Source: Gammaproteobacteria bacterium (GTDB taxonomy: Bacteria > Pseudomonadota > Gammaproteobacteria > UBA9214). Taken from it: a stretch of 23,896 bases of DNA. Where the stretch lies: the NCBI GenBank assembly GCA_020027635.1, contig JAHKKL010000003.1:1-23896 (forward strand), given 5' to 3'. The position numbers and the translations under genes are program-made. The notes beneath the pieces are model-generated. The model saw only the letters and a program-made list of their open reading frames with translations, was not told the DNA's origin and did no database searches. Of the stretch, positions 8,731 through 15,149 are shown piece by piece (position 1 is the first letter of the stretch; each line of letters begins with the position of its first letter).

Positions 8731-9039
8731 ATGTCCTACTATCGCCATCACGTGTTTTTCTGCACTAATTTTCGTGAAGACGGCAGCACCTGCTGTCAGC
8801 GCTTCGATGCGCTTGCCATGCGCGATTATGCCAAACAACGCAGCAAGGACTTGGGTCTAGCCGGTCCAGGGGGGGTCCGCATCAATACCGCCGGGTGCCT
8901 TGACCGCTGTGAAGAAGGACCGGTAATGGTCGTGTATCCCGAAGGGGTCTGGTATTCCTATGTTGATCAGGAAGATGTGGACGAGATCATCGAGAAACAT
9001 CTGCTGCACGGCAGGATAGTCGAGCGACTGAGAATCTAG
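8731..9039 (+). CDS. Thioredoxin-like [2Fe-2S] ferredoxin
   Basis: This is a small cytosolic iron-sulfur protein of 102 residues in the thioredoxin-like (Shethna/COG3411) ferredoxin family. Likely cluster ligands are C11 (FFCTNF), C21 or C22 (STCCQRF), C56 (TAGCLDRC) and C60. The family motif EEGPVMVVYPEG and the YSYV segment follow the second cysteine pair. Its electron partner is unknown. The gene is divergent from coq7 with 82 bases between starts, so supply of electrons to a nearby oxygenase is possible but untested. The Shine-Dalgarno is poor. No terminator directly follows; the next strong one is at 9280. Confidence 0.85.
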   Translation: MSYYRHHVFFCTNFREDGSTCCQRFDALAMRDYAKQRSKDLGLAGPGGVRINTAGCLDRCEEGPVMVVYPEGVWYSYVDQEDVDEIIEKHLLHGRIVERLRI

Positions 9040-9167
9040 CTAATGAGTTGCCGACTGGCTAGCAAGGTGATGCAGTTGGCGCATGGATTTGGCGGCAGTG
9101 TAATAAAAACAATATAAATCAGTAAATTGATTGACATCGTATTCAAAGGCGGAAAGTTCATGGTCTT
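9040..9167. other. AT-rich spacer after the ferredoxin gene
   Basis: This is the first part of a 365-base gene-free stretch between the ferredoxin gene and rplM. CTAGC at its start can pair with GCTAG about 17 bases on. A perfect TTGACA occurs at 9131-9136, but no good -10 box follows it at normal spacing. I see no open frame worth calling. The remaining part of the stretch holds the sRNA candidate, its terminator and the rplM promoter region. Confidence 0.5.
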
Positions 9168-9195
9168 TTGCTTGACTTTAAGAAAAGTATATAAG
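9168..9195 (+). promoter_or_regulatory. Candidate promoter of the C-rich small RNA
   Basis: TTGCTT at 9168-9173 and TATAAG at 9190-9195 are separated by 16 bases, in a strongly AT-rich stretch. TTGACT at 9172-9177 is a better -35 but does not space well. The expected start is near 9202, just before the first hairpin of the RNA candidate. Confidence 0.35.
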
Positions 9196-9201
9196 AAAAT
9201 A

Positions 9202-9308
9202 CTTACACGCTGATTGGCTTGCCCCCCTATCTATTAGCCAATCAGTGCTCCTCCACCTCCCCCCAAGGAGGTATTTTGAGCGCGGTTTCCTAAACCGCGC
9301 TTTTTTTT
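9202..9308 (+). ncRNA. Putative small RNA with C-rich loops, upstream of rplM
   Basis: This roughly 107-base transcript is proposed from three successive stem-loops ending in an intrinsic terminator. Stem 1 is CTGATTGGCT (9210-9219) with AGCCAATCAG (9236-9245), enclosing a 16-base loop holding CCCCCC. Stem 2 is ACCTCC (9255-9260) with GGAGGT (9267-9272), preceded by CTCCTCC. Stem 3 is the terminator at 9280-9308. No ATG lies in the stretch, so it does not look coding. Exposed C-rich and CCTCC segments resemble Shine-Dalgarno-targeting sRNAs such as sX13 of Xanthomonas or the C-rich alphaproteobacterial RNAs, but I claim no homology. An rplM leader element is the main alternative, though the terminator argues for a separate transcript. 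Confidence 0.5.
9280..9308 (+). terminator. Intrinsic terminator before rplM
   Basis: A perfect 9-bp stem GCGCGGTTT / AAACCGCGC with a three-base loop is followed by eight T residues. It is a textbook rho-independent terminator for transcription coming from the left, either the sRNA candidate or read-through from the ferredoxin gene. It lies 96 bases before the rplM start, so rplM needs its own promoter after it. Confidence 0.9.
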
Positions 9309-9404
9309 GCCCTACCGCAGCCTCTTCGTCGTGGAAGCTTGTAAGTTAAAGGCGACTTTTGTAACATCCCCGCTCTTTGATTGGGCAGGTCTGGAGTTAC
9401 CCTG

Positions 9405-9833
9405 ATGAGAACATTTTCCGCAAAACCGCATGAGGTGAATCACGACTGGTATGTCGTTGATGCCGCCGGCAAGACACTCGGGCGTCTCGCCACCGAGATA
9501 GCACGCCGTCTGCGCGGCAAGCACAAGCCTGAATACACGCCACATGTGGACACCGGTGACTATATTATTGTTGTTAATGCCGACAAGGTGCATGTTACCG
9601 GCCGCAAGGCAACCGACAAGATGTATTACCATCATACCGGTTACATCGGCAATCTGAAGTCGATCAATTTCGAAAAACTGCAGGTCAAGGCGCCGGGGCG
9701 TGTGATCGAAATCGCCGTGAAGGGGATGCTGCCGAAGAATCCACTGGGACGGGCCATGTTCCGCAAGCTCAAGGTCTATGCAGGACCTGAACACCAGCAT
9801 GCAGCCCAGCAGCCCAAGGCGCTTGAAATCTAA
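9405..9833 (+). CDS. rplM: 50S ribosomal protein L13
   Basis: L13 is an early-assembly protein of the large ribosomal subunit. The 142 residues equal the E. coli length, with the signature KMYYHHTGYIGNLK and the typical C-terminal KGMLPKNPLGRAMFRKLKVY region. I chose the ATG at 9405 (MRTFSAKP) because GGAG lies eight bases upstream; the in-frame start at 9381 is spurious. Transcription probably starts in the 9339-9366 region, where TTGTAA and GTAACA are spaced by 16 bases, just after the upstream terminator. rpsI follows after 57 bases, the universal rplM-rpsI operon. Confidence 0.98.
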   Translation: MRTFSAKPHEVNHDWYVVDAAGKTLGRLATEIARRLRGKHKPEYTPHVDTGDYIIVVNADKVHVTGRKATDKMYYHHTGYIGNLKSINFEKLQVKAPGRVIEIAVKGMLPKNPLGRAMFRKLKVYAGPEHQHAAQQPKALEI

Positions 9834-9890
9834 CCGACATTACGAAAATGCCGATTGGCTGCACGGCCGATGGCTACAGGAATCCCGCAA

Positions 9891-10280
9891 ATGAGTGAAA
9901 CCTTCTATAGCACCGGACGCCGCAAGACGTCGACAGCACGTGTTTTTCTGCGCAGGGGTGCCGGCAATATCACCGTGAACAGCCGTCCGCTGGATGAATA
10001 TTTCGGTCGGGAAACGGCCCGCATGATTGTGCGTCAACCTCTCCAGAAGGCCAATATGGAAGCAGGGTTGGATATTACCGCCACCGTCAAGGGAGGAGGC
10101 ATCAGCGGTCAGGCAGGTGCCATTCGCCACGGTATTACCCGTGCGCTGATCGAGTACGATAACCAGTTGCGCTCGCCACTGCGCCGTGCCGGATTCGTAA
10201 CCCGCGACGCCAGACAGGTGGAACGCAAGAAGATTGGCCTGCACAAGGCCCGTCGTGCGCCGCAATTCTCTAAGCGTTAA
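9891..10280 (+). CDS. rpsI: 30S ribosomal protein S9
   Basis: S9 is a small-subunit protein whose C-terminal tail reaches the P-site tRNA. The 129 residues carry YSTGRRKTSTARVF near the start, the middle segment TVKGGGISGQAGAIRHGI, and the invariant tail QFSKR. AGGAA lies eight bases before the ATG at 9891. An in-frame start at 9855 would add twelve unconserved residues and lacks a ribosome site. The gene ends 15 bases before a tRNA-Gln, and the usual petABC or sspA genes do not follow. Confidence 0.98.
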   Translation: MSETFYSTGRRKTSTARVFLRRGAGNITVNSRPLDEYFGRETARMIVRQPLQKANMEAGLDITATVKGGGISGQAGAIRHGITRALIEYDNQLRSPLRRAGFVTRDARQVERKKIGLHKARRAPQFSKR

Positions 10281-10295
10281 GATCTCCTCTGCTTC

Positions 10296-10369
10296 TGGGG
10301 GATCGTCTAGTGGTAGGACTACGGACTCTGACTCCGTCAACCTAGGTTCGAATCCTAGTCCCCCAGCCA
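10296..10369 (+). tRNA. tRNA-Gln (anticodon CUG)
   Basis: A 74-base cloverleaf with the 3' CCA encoded. The acceptor stem is TGGGGGA with TCCCCCA. The anticodon stem ACGGA/TCCGT encloses the loop CTCTGAC, giving anticodon CTG, which reads CAG. The T arm is CCTAG-GTTCGAAT-CCTAG-like, with the conserved GGTTCGAATCC. The weak U1-A72 pair and discriminator G are glutamine identity features. It sits 15 bases after rpsI and may be processed from that transcript. Confidence 0.96.
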
Positions 10370-10374
10370 TTCCA

Positions 10375-10406
10375 CGAAACAGCCCGCCACCCGGCGGGCT
10401 GTTTCG
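10375..10406. terminator. Strong hairpin after tRNA-Gln, without a T-tract
   Basis: CGAAACAGCCCGCC and GGCGGGCTGTTTCG form a perfect 14-bp stem with a four-base loop, six bases after the tRNA. It is probably the end of the rplM-rpsI-tRNA transcript. It is followed by TT and then a run of ten G (10409-10418), not T residues, so it is atypical as an intrinsic terminator on either strand. Confidence 0.55.
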
Positions 10407-10418
10407 TTGGGGGGGGGG

Positions 10419-10839
10419 TAGAATCAGAACCGCGACTTCGACTAGACGTGCGAAACAAGGTGTGTACCCCGTAGTAACGGGCAGCGGATCAGCTGATTCA
10501 TAGTGTTTATCGACTAGGTCTCCTGTCCGGCTATTGCGCCATTGCAGTTATTCCTGGTCACAAGAGTTCCTCGTTGCCTCAATTCCGATCGTTGTGCCGC
10601 GATTCATGGTTGGTGGCACGGAAATCCTTGATGCTGGTAGGACTTGCTTCCATTCACTAAACTAGAAATCAATCGAGAAACTCGGATTACGTTGCATATA
10701 AGCAACAAAAAATAATTTTTGTAGTTTTTTTGAAAATATTTGTTGCATTTTTGCATTGCATTGTTGTATTGTGTTCGCGTGCAATGACGGTGGTTATACC
10801 GAACCCGAATTTCTATCAACTGTGTTAAAGGGGAATATC
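10419..10839. other. Non-coding region upstream of the first porin
   Basis: About 420 bases with no convincing gene. The left part is of average composition with short inverted repeats such as CCCGT/ACGGG near 10470. From about 10690 it becomes very AT-rich: GTTGC/GCAAC and CAAAAA/TTTTTG form small back-to-back hairpins, followed by several TTGCAT repeats at about 10740-10765. This is likely the porin promoter and upstream activator region, with a leader of tens of bases. I cannot fix a single -35/-10 pair. Confidence 0.5.
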
Positions 10840-11952
10840 ATGACTAAGAAACTTCTTCCGACCATGATCGGGGTCATCCTGGCAGGCGGTGTTGCCGTTG
10901 CCCAGGCTGACGTCCAGGTCTTCGGTCACATCGATGAATCTCTTATCTACGTCAACGGCGGCAGGATTCATAATTCAGGCGTAGGCGGTGCCAACTTCTA
11001 CCCTAATCTTGTTGCCAAGGGCGACAACAATACCCAACTGGTGTGTACCGACTGCTCGCTCGGCTTCAAGGGCAGCGAGGATCTGGGCAACGGCCTGAAG
11101 GCGTTGTTCTTCCTCGACTGGACGGTTGACATCAACAACAGTACGACTCCTGATGGCCGTGACCAGTGGCTGGGCATGGGCGGTAACTTCGGCACGCTGA
11201 AGGCCGGCACCATGTCGACCGTCTACAAGTCCTACGGCGCCATGCTCGACCCGGTCTATCGTACCGTCGCCCAGCAGCGCAATATCGGCCTGCAGTCCAA
11301 TCTGCACAACGAAAAGGGCGACGTCGGTCAGGGCCGTGCGACCAATACCGTGGGCTATGATAGCCCGGACTGGAACGGCCTGAAGGCTAACGTCACCTAT
11401 ACCATTCAGCCCGATAGCAACAGTCCGCGTACTCAGGGCCCCTACAGTGGCGGCGTCAGCTACGAGAACGGCGGCATCCTGGTCTTCGCCGACTACATCA
11501 CCAATAGCTCAGGCAAGGATGATTCGGCTGCTAGTGTCGGCGCCAAGTACACCCTGAACAACTTCGCCATCTTCGGCCAGTACGAGAAAGACCTGGGCCT
11601 CATCACGGACTCCGCTACTGGTACCCTGGGGCAGTCTAACGACGGTGATGGCGCGGACGTCTGGATGGTCGGTGGCACCTACACCATGGGCAACAACTTG
11701 CTGTATGCCGGCTACGGTCAGGGTGACAACGCCAGCACCACCGACGCCTCGCTCGGTGCTCCTCCCCCGAGTGTGTCTGATCCGAAGTACAAGTCCTGGG
11801 AGCTTGTTGGTGTCCACAACTTCAGCAAGCGCACGCTGGCTTACTTAGGCTATGTGGGATCCAAGCCTGATGGTAACGTGAACACTGCGACTGGTAGTCA
11901 TCAGGTTGATGATCTGGCCGTGTTAACCGTGGGTGCGAAGCACACGTTCTGA
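10840..11952 (+). CDS. Gram-negative outer-membrane porin
   Basis: This is a predicted general-diffusion, trimeric-type porin of 370 residues. A signal peptide is visible, with K3-K4, a hydrophobic core and AQA cleavage before DVQVFGHI. Family segments include LGFKGSEDLGNGLKALF, the strand pair NTVGYDSPDWNGLKANV, and a C-terminal aromatic (AKHTF) used for outer-membrane assembly. C69 and C72 form a CxxC after the first strand, unusual in porins. AAGGGGA precedes the ATG at 10840. The in-frame start at 10756 lies in the AT-rich promoter region and is rejected. A strong terminator follows, and a shorter paralogue lies downstream. Solute specificity cannot be read from the sequence. Confidence 0.9.
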   Translation: MTKKLLPTMIGVILAGGVAVAQADVQVFGHIDESLIYVNGGRIHNSGVGGANFYPNLVAKGDNNTQLVCTDCSLGFKGSEDLGNGLKALFFLDWTVDINNSTTPDGRDQWLGMGGNFGTLKAGTMSTVYKSYGAMLDPVYRTVAQQRNIGLQSNLHNEKGDVGQGRATNTVGYDSPDWNGLKANVTYTIQPDSNSPRTQGPYSGGVSYENGGILVFADYITNSSGKDDSAASVGAKYTLNNFAIFGQYEKDLGLITDSATGTLGQSNDGDGADVWMVGGTYTMGNNLLYAGYGQGDNASTTDASLGAPPPSVSDPKYKSWELVGVHNFSKRTLAYLGYVGSKPDGNVNTATGSHQVDDLAVLTVGAKHTF

Positions 11953-11972
11953 TCGTGGTCAGGTTGGAACAA

Positions 11973-12005
11973 GGAAACGGGGCCCTCGGGCCCCGTTTCC
12001 GTTTT
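11973..12005 (+). terminator. Intrinsic terminator of the first porin
   Basis: GGAAACGGGGCCC and GGGCCCCGTTTCC form a 13-bp perfect stem with a minimal loop, followed by GTTTTGGGTTTT. It begins 20 bases after the stop codon. Its GGGGCCC core is shared with the terminator of the second porin. Confidence 0.88.
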
Positions 12006-12252
12006 GGGTTTTATTTGTCCCTGCTGTCTATTGCCAGTGACCGCGCGTGACTTTACGCGCAACATCCAGCTTGAGATAAGGGCGCCGATAACCGAAGTTA
12101 GCTGAGTCAGGATGACGTAATAGGCGGATATAGTTGTTGCTGAATTGCGACATCCGCTTCAGCATTTTACAAGGGATGCGGGTTTTTCGAGATCTATTGA
12201 AGATCGGCAGCCGTTATTCAGATAAAATGGCGCATATGCCGAGTAAACCGAG
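12006..12252. other. Spacer between the two porin genes
   Basis: About 250 bases with no gene. GCGCGT and ACGCGC form a short inverted repeat near 12043-12060. A TAAAAT at 12223-12228 could be the -10 box of the second porin, with TTGAAG at 12197-12202 as a -35 at a long 20-base spacing. This promoter is weak by eye, and the second porin also has a poor ribosome site. Confidence 0.4.
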
Positions 12253-13173
12253 ATGATCGCCAAGAGAGTTTCCAGACTGACCGCTGTGGTTCTTATCGTG
12301 GGTACGATGACTGCCCAGGGCGAGGTCACCGTGTTTGGTCACGGCGATGCGAATCAAGCCAGGGTCGCCCCGCCGGACCAAACCGTCGAATCATCCCCCG
12401 AATGCATCAACTGCACGTTCGGTTTCGATGGCAACAATGACCTAGGTAACGGCCTCAAGGCAATCTATCGGCTGGACTGGGAATACCACGGCGGCAATAG
12501 CACGAGCCCTGACAGCCGTGACCGTTGGCTGGGTATCAGTGGTAACTTCGGTGAGGTGAAGGTCGGTACACTCTCAACCGGCTACAAGTCTGACGGCGTG
12601 TTGCCCGACCCGGTCTATCGTACATCTTCCGTGAACGGGCGCGCCGCGCAGCCCGTTCAGAATGGTCACAAAGCCGACAATAACGTCAATGCCGACAAAG
12701 ACGACGGGGTCGGGCTTAGCTACGAGAATGCCGGTGTACTGATTTTTGCTGATTACATCACCGGGACGACCGGTAATGAAGATACGACTTACAAAGTCGG
12801 CGCGAAATACGGGACTCAAAATTTCGCCGTGTTTGGACAGTACAAGTTCGACACTGGCGTGGCGGACGGCCCGACAACAGGCAACCCAGGCGAGAACACT
12901 GATATCTGGTTTCTTGGCGGCAGCGTCTTCATGGGAAATACTTCGATTTACGCCGGCTATGGCAAGGGTGAGGACGGCGCAAGCGCCAGTGCACTTTCCG
13001 GTTACAACTCCTGGGAGGTCGTCGGTGTGCAGTCGGTGAGCAAGCTCACCAGCATCTACGCGGGCTATAGTGGAACGGGGTGCACCGATAAAAATGCTGA
13101 TGTCTGCAACAAGGCCGGTACGGAAGGCGTTGACGACGACAAGTTCAGTCTGGGTATAAGGCACAAGTTCTGA
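12253..13173 (+). CDS. Short porin paralogue lacking a conserved strand pair
   Basis: A 306-residue outer-membrane protein clearly related to the porin upstream. Shared blocks include DLGNGLKA, GNFGEVKVG, DPVYRT, SYENAGVLIFADYITG and NFAVFGQY. A signal peptide ends near AQG before EVTVFGH, and the C-terminus is a phenylalanine (RHKF). Between DPVYRT and SYENAG it has 33 fewer residues than its neighbour. It lacks the segment equivalent to NTVGYDSPDWNGLKANV, normally a conserved strand pair. The first extracellular segment is also shorter. It keeps the CxxC (C51, C54) and adds a second pair, C277 and C285. No good Shine-Dalgarno precedes the ATG. It may be a functional divergent porin or a decaying duplicate; the frame is intact. 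Confidence 0.85.
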   Translation: MIAKRVSRLTAVVLIVGTMTAQGEVTVFGHGDANQARVAPPDQTVESSPECINCTFGFDGNNDLGNGLKAIYRLDWEYHGGNSTSPDSRDRWLGISGNFGEVKVGTLSTGYKSDGVLPDPVYRTSSVNGRAAQPVQNGHKADNNVNADKDDGVGLSYENAGVLIFADYITGTTGNEDTTYKVGAKYGTQNFAVFGQYKFDTGVADGPTTGNPGENTDIWFLGGSVFMGNTSIYAGYGKGEDGASASALSGYNSWEVVGVQSVSKLTSIYAGYSGTGCTDKNADVCNKAGTEGVDDDKFSLGIRHKF

Positions 13174-13198
13174 TTGCCGCTTTGATCCGTCTGATGAA

Positions 13199-13224
13199 AA
13201 CGGGGCTCATGGGCCCCGTTCTTT
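13199..13224 (+). terminator. Terminator of the second porin
   Basis: AACGGGGC (13199-13206) pairs with GCCCCGTT (13213-13220) around a six-base loop, followed by CTTTC. The T-tract is weak. The stem resembles the first porin's terminator, which suggests both arose in one duplication. Confidence 0.65.
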
Positions 13225-13327
13225 CATGCGTTTATCCTCCCGCAACGTTGTCACCCTATTCTGGTTTGCAAGGGCTGGCAGGTACATATTCCCACTGATT
13301 TTTTACCGGTCTTCAAGTGCGATAGTC

Positions 13328-14287
13328 ATGCAGCGTGTCTTCCCCCTGTTTGTTTTGATGCTTACGGCATGTACGGTGCAGCCGCTGGCCGTCGCGCCGG
13401 ATGTCATACATACGCGAGCCCATAACGGGGGGAGCAGCGTGGGCTTCAGTGAATCCGGTGACCTGCTCGCCTCGGGCGGTTGGGAAGGAAGTGTCCAAAT
13501 ATGGCACTTGCCGGACGGTGAGCCGCTATATCGCTGGCAGGCACACCAGGATTCCGTCAATGGGGTGTTATTTACCGACAACGACCGGCATGTCGTAACC
13601 GCCGGTTACGACGGGTGGTTGGACGAATGGGCGCTCGGGGGTACGGCTCTCCGGCGTGTCAAGACACCTGCGCCGATCACCTGTATGGCGGCAAGCCCCC
13701 GTGATGACCGCCTGATTACCGGTCATGACGATGGATCGGTGCGCATCTGGCGCATGCGGGATTTAAGTCTGCTCGATGAGCGGATGCAGCATCGTGGCGG
13801 AGTCAAGGCGGTCGCCATAGAACCGAACGCAGCGCGCTATGCCTCCAGCGGCACGGATGGCGCCGTCTTTGTATGGACCGGCAACGGGTCGCCGGCGCAG
13901 CTCGAAAGCCCGCCGACGGACGCCTGGACGCTGGCCTTTTCGCCTGATGGACGGCAGTTGTACGGCGGCGGCTGGTTCCGCCTGTTTCGCTGGAATCTGG
14001 GTGACAATTCACTCGTGACGCTGCCGACCGGGCATCATGGCATTATCAAGTCCATTAAGTTTACGGCTGACGGCAGTGAGCTTGCGACCATCAGTCGCCA
14101 GACCGACAGTGCCGTGTTGTTTCTGAACCCCCTGACGGGCGCGGTGACTCGCCGTTTTCAGTCGCATGAACTTTGCGGCGCGGCCATCTCGGTTTCGCCG
14201 CGTGGCCAATACCTGGCAACGACCAGCGATGATGCCAGCGTGCGCATCTGGGTGTTGAACCGGCAGGGTGGGGAAGACGCCAATTAG
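13328..14287 (+). CDS. WD40-repeat beta-propeller lipoprotein
   Basis: A 319-residue protein with a lipoprotein signal, MQRVFPLFVLMLTAC, where LTAC is the lipobox and C15 would be lipidated. The rest divides into seven WD40-like blades. Each has a GH-like start and a W or F ending; examples are LLASGGWEGSVQIW, LITGHDDGSVRIW, YASSGTDGAVFVW and LATTSDDASVRIW. This fits a closed seven-bladed propeller facing the periplasm, probably a binding scaffold with no enzymatic residues visible. The ATG at 13328 was chosen because the lipobox then sits correctly; the upstream in-frame start at 13226 would bury it. Its partner is unknown. It follows the porin terminator, so it needs its own promoter, and it converges on rpiA. 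Confidence 0.82.
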   Translation: MQRVFPLFVLMLTACTVQPLAVAPDVIHTRAHNGGSSVGFSESGDLLASGGWEGSVQIWHLPDGEPLYRWQAHQDSVNGVLFTDNDRHVVTAGYDGWLDEWALGGTALRRVKTPAPITCMAASPRDDRLITGHDDGSVRIWRMRDLSLLDERMQHRGGVKAVAIEPNAARYASSGTDGAVFVWTGNGSPAQLESPPTDAWTLAFSPDGRQLYGGGWFRLFRWNLGDNSLVTLPTGHHGIIKSIKFTADGSELATISRQTDSAVLFLNPLTGAVTRRFQSHELCGAAISVSPRGQYLATTSDDASVRIWVLNRQGGEDAN

Positions 14288-14363
14288 CCGCTACCGGCGA
14301 CCCCTTGCGACTGGTTTTCCGCTTACGCATACCCTGATGGCTGACATTGCGCGGGTAGGGCGC

Positions 14364-15020
14364 TCAGGTGAGTGTTTTAACACCATCACGCGTGCCGAGC
14401 AGCAGTACATCCGCAGGGCGCCGTGCGAAGATGCCGACGGTGACGACACCGGCGATATTGTTCAGCTCTTCTTCCAGCCGTACCGGTTCCATGATCTGCA
14501 TGTTGTGCACATCGAGGATGATGTTGCCGTTGTCGGTGGTGAAGCCTTCGCGGTAAACCGGCTGTCCGCCATGCTTGACGAGTTCCCGCGCGACATAACT
14601 GCGCGCCATGGGGATGACCTCGACGGGCAGGGGGAACGTGCCGAGGATATCGACAAGTTTGCTCTCGTCCGCTATGCAGATGAACTTGCGGCTGGCGGCC
14701 GCCACGATCTTCTCCCGTGTGAGGGCGCCGCCGCCGCCCTTGATCAGGTGCAGGTGACGGTTGGATTCATCGGCGCCGTCTATGTAAAGCGAGAGTTCAT
14801 CCACGCTGTTGAGTTCAAGCACCGGGATACCATGCGCCTTTAACCGCTTTGCGCTGGCCTCGGAACTGGCGACCGTGCCATCGATCCTGTGCTTGATTGC
14901 GGCGAGGCTGTCGATGAAATGATTCGCGGTCGAGCCAGTGCCTATGCCGATTACCGTTCCAGTTCCCACGTAGTCCAGTGCAGCCTGTGCGGCCATTTTC
15001 TTCATGTCGTCCGGCGTCAT
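14364..15020 (-). CDS. rpiA: Ribose-5-phosphate isomerase A
   Basis: RpiA interconverts ribose 5-phosphate and ribulose 5-phosphate in the pentose phosphate pathway, linking functionally to rpe at the window start. The 218 residues match the E. coli length of 219. Catalytic positions fall at D81 and D84 (DGADE), K94 (KGGGG) and E103 (LTREK). The phosphate loop GIGTGSTA is at 25-32. AAGGGG lies about seven bases before the ATG. A well-formed promoter lies at 15092-15120 on the same strand. The gene is divergent from ilvA, a common gammaproteobacterial arrangement. Confidence 0.97.
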   Translation of the reverse strand: MTPDDMKKMAAQAALDYVGTGTVIGIGTGSTANHFIDSLAAIKHRIDGTVASSEASAKRLKAHGIPVLELNSVDELSLYIDGADESNRHLHLIKGGGGALTREKIVAAASRKFICIADESKLVDILGTFPLPVEVIPMARSYVARELVKHGGQPVYREGFTTDNGNIILDVHNMQIMEPVRLEEELNNIAGVVTVGIFARRPADVLLLGTRDGVKTLT

Positions 15021-15031
15021 GTCAGAACCCC

Positions 15032-15059
15032 TTGCATAAGTTAATGGTCGAAATAATAC
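15032..15059 (+). promoter_or_regulatory. Candidate ilvA promoter
   Basis: TTGCAT (15032-15037) and TAATAC (15054-15059) are spaced by 16 bases. The start would be near 15066, giving an 84-base leader before ilvA. It overlaps the transcribed leader of the divergent rpiA gene. I saw no leader peptide rich in isoleucine or valine. Confidence 0.4.
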
Positions 15060-15091
15060 CCGGACACAGCGGGTAAGTCATCGCCGTGGTC

Positions 15092-15120
15092 TTTATACGC
15101 GGTACGCGGCATCTGTCCAA
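15092..15120 (-). promoter_or_regulatory. rpiA promoter
   Basis: Read on the minus strand, TTGGAC (15115-15120) and TATAAA (15092-15097) are spaced by exactly 17 bases. Both boxes are close to the sigma-70 consensus. The start would be near 15085, giving a 65-base leader for rpiA. Confidence 0.65.
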
Positions 15121-15149
15121 GATGATGATGAGCTGATACTGTACTCGCT

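Noticed and set aside
9840..10370. Minus-strand open frame of 176 codons covering rpsI and the tRNA
   Set aside because: Its N-terminus GLGFEPRLTESESV is the familiar false peptide obtained by translating the reverse of a tRNA. The rest is antisense to rpsI.
10775..10800. CRP-binding site before the first porin
   Set aside because: TGTG is followed at the right distance by TGCAA, not TCACA, so only one half-site is acceptable.
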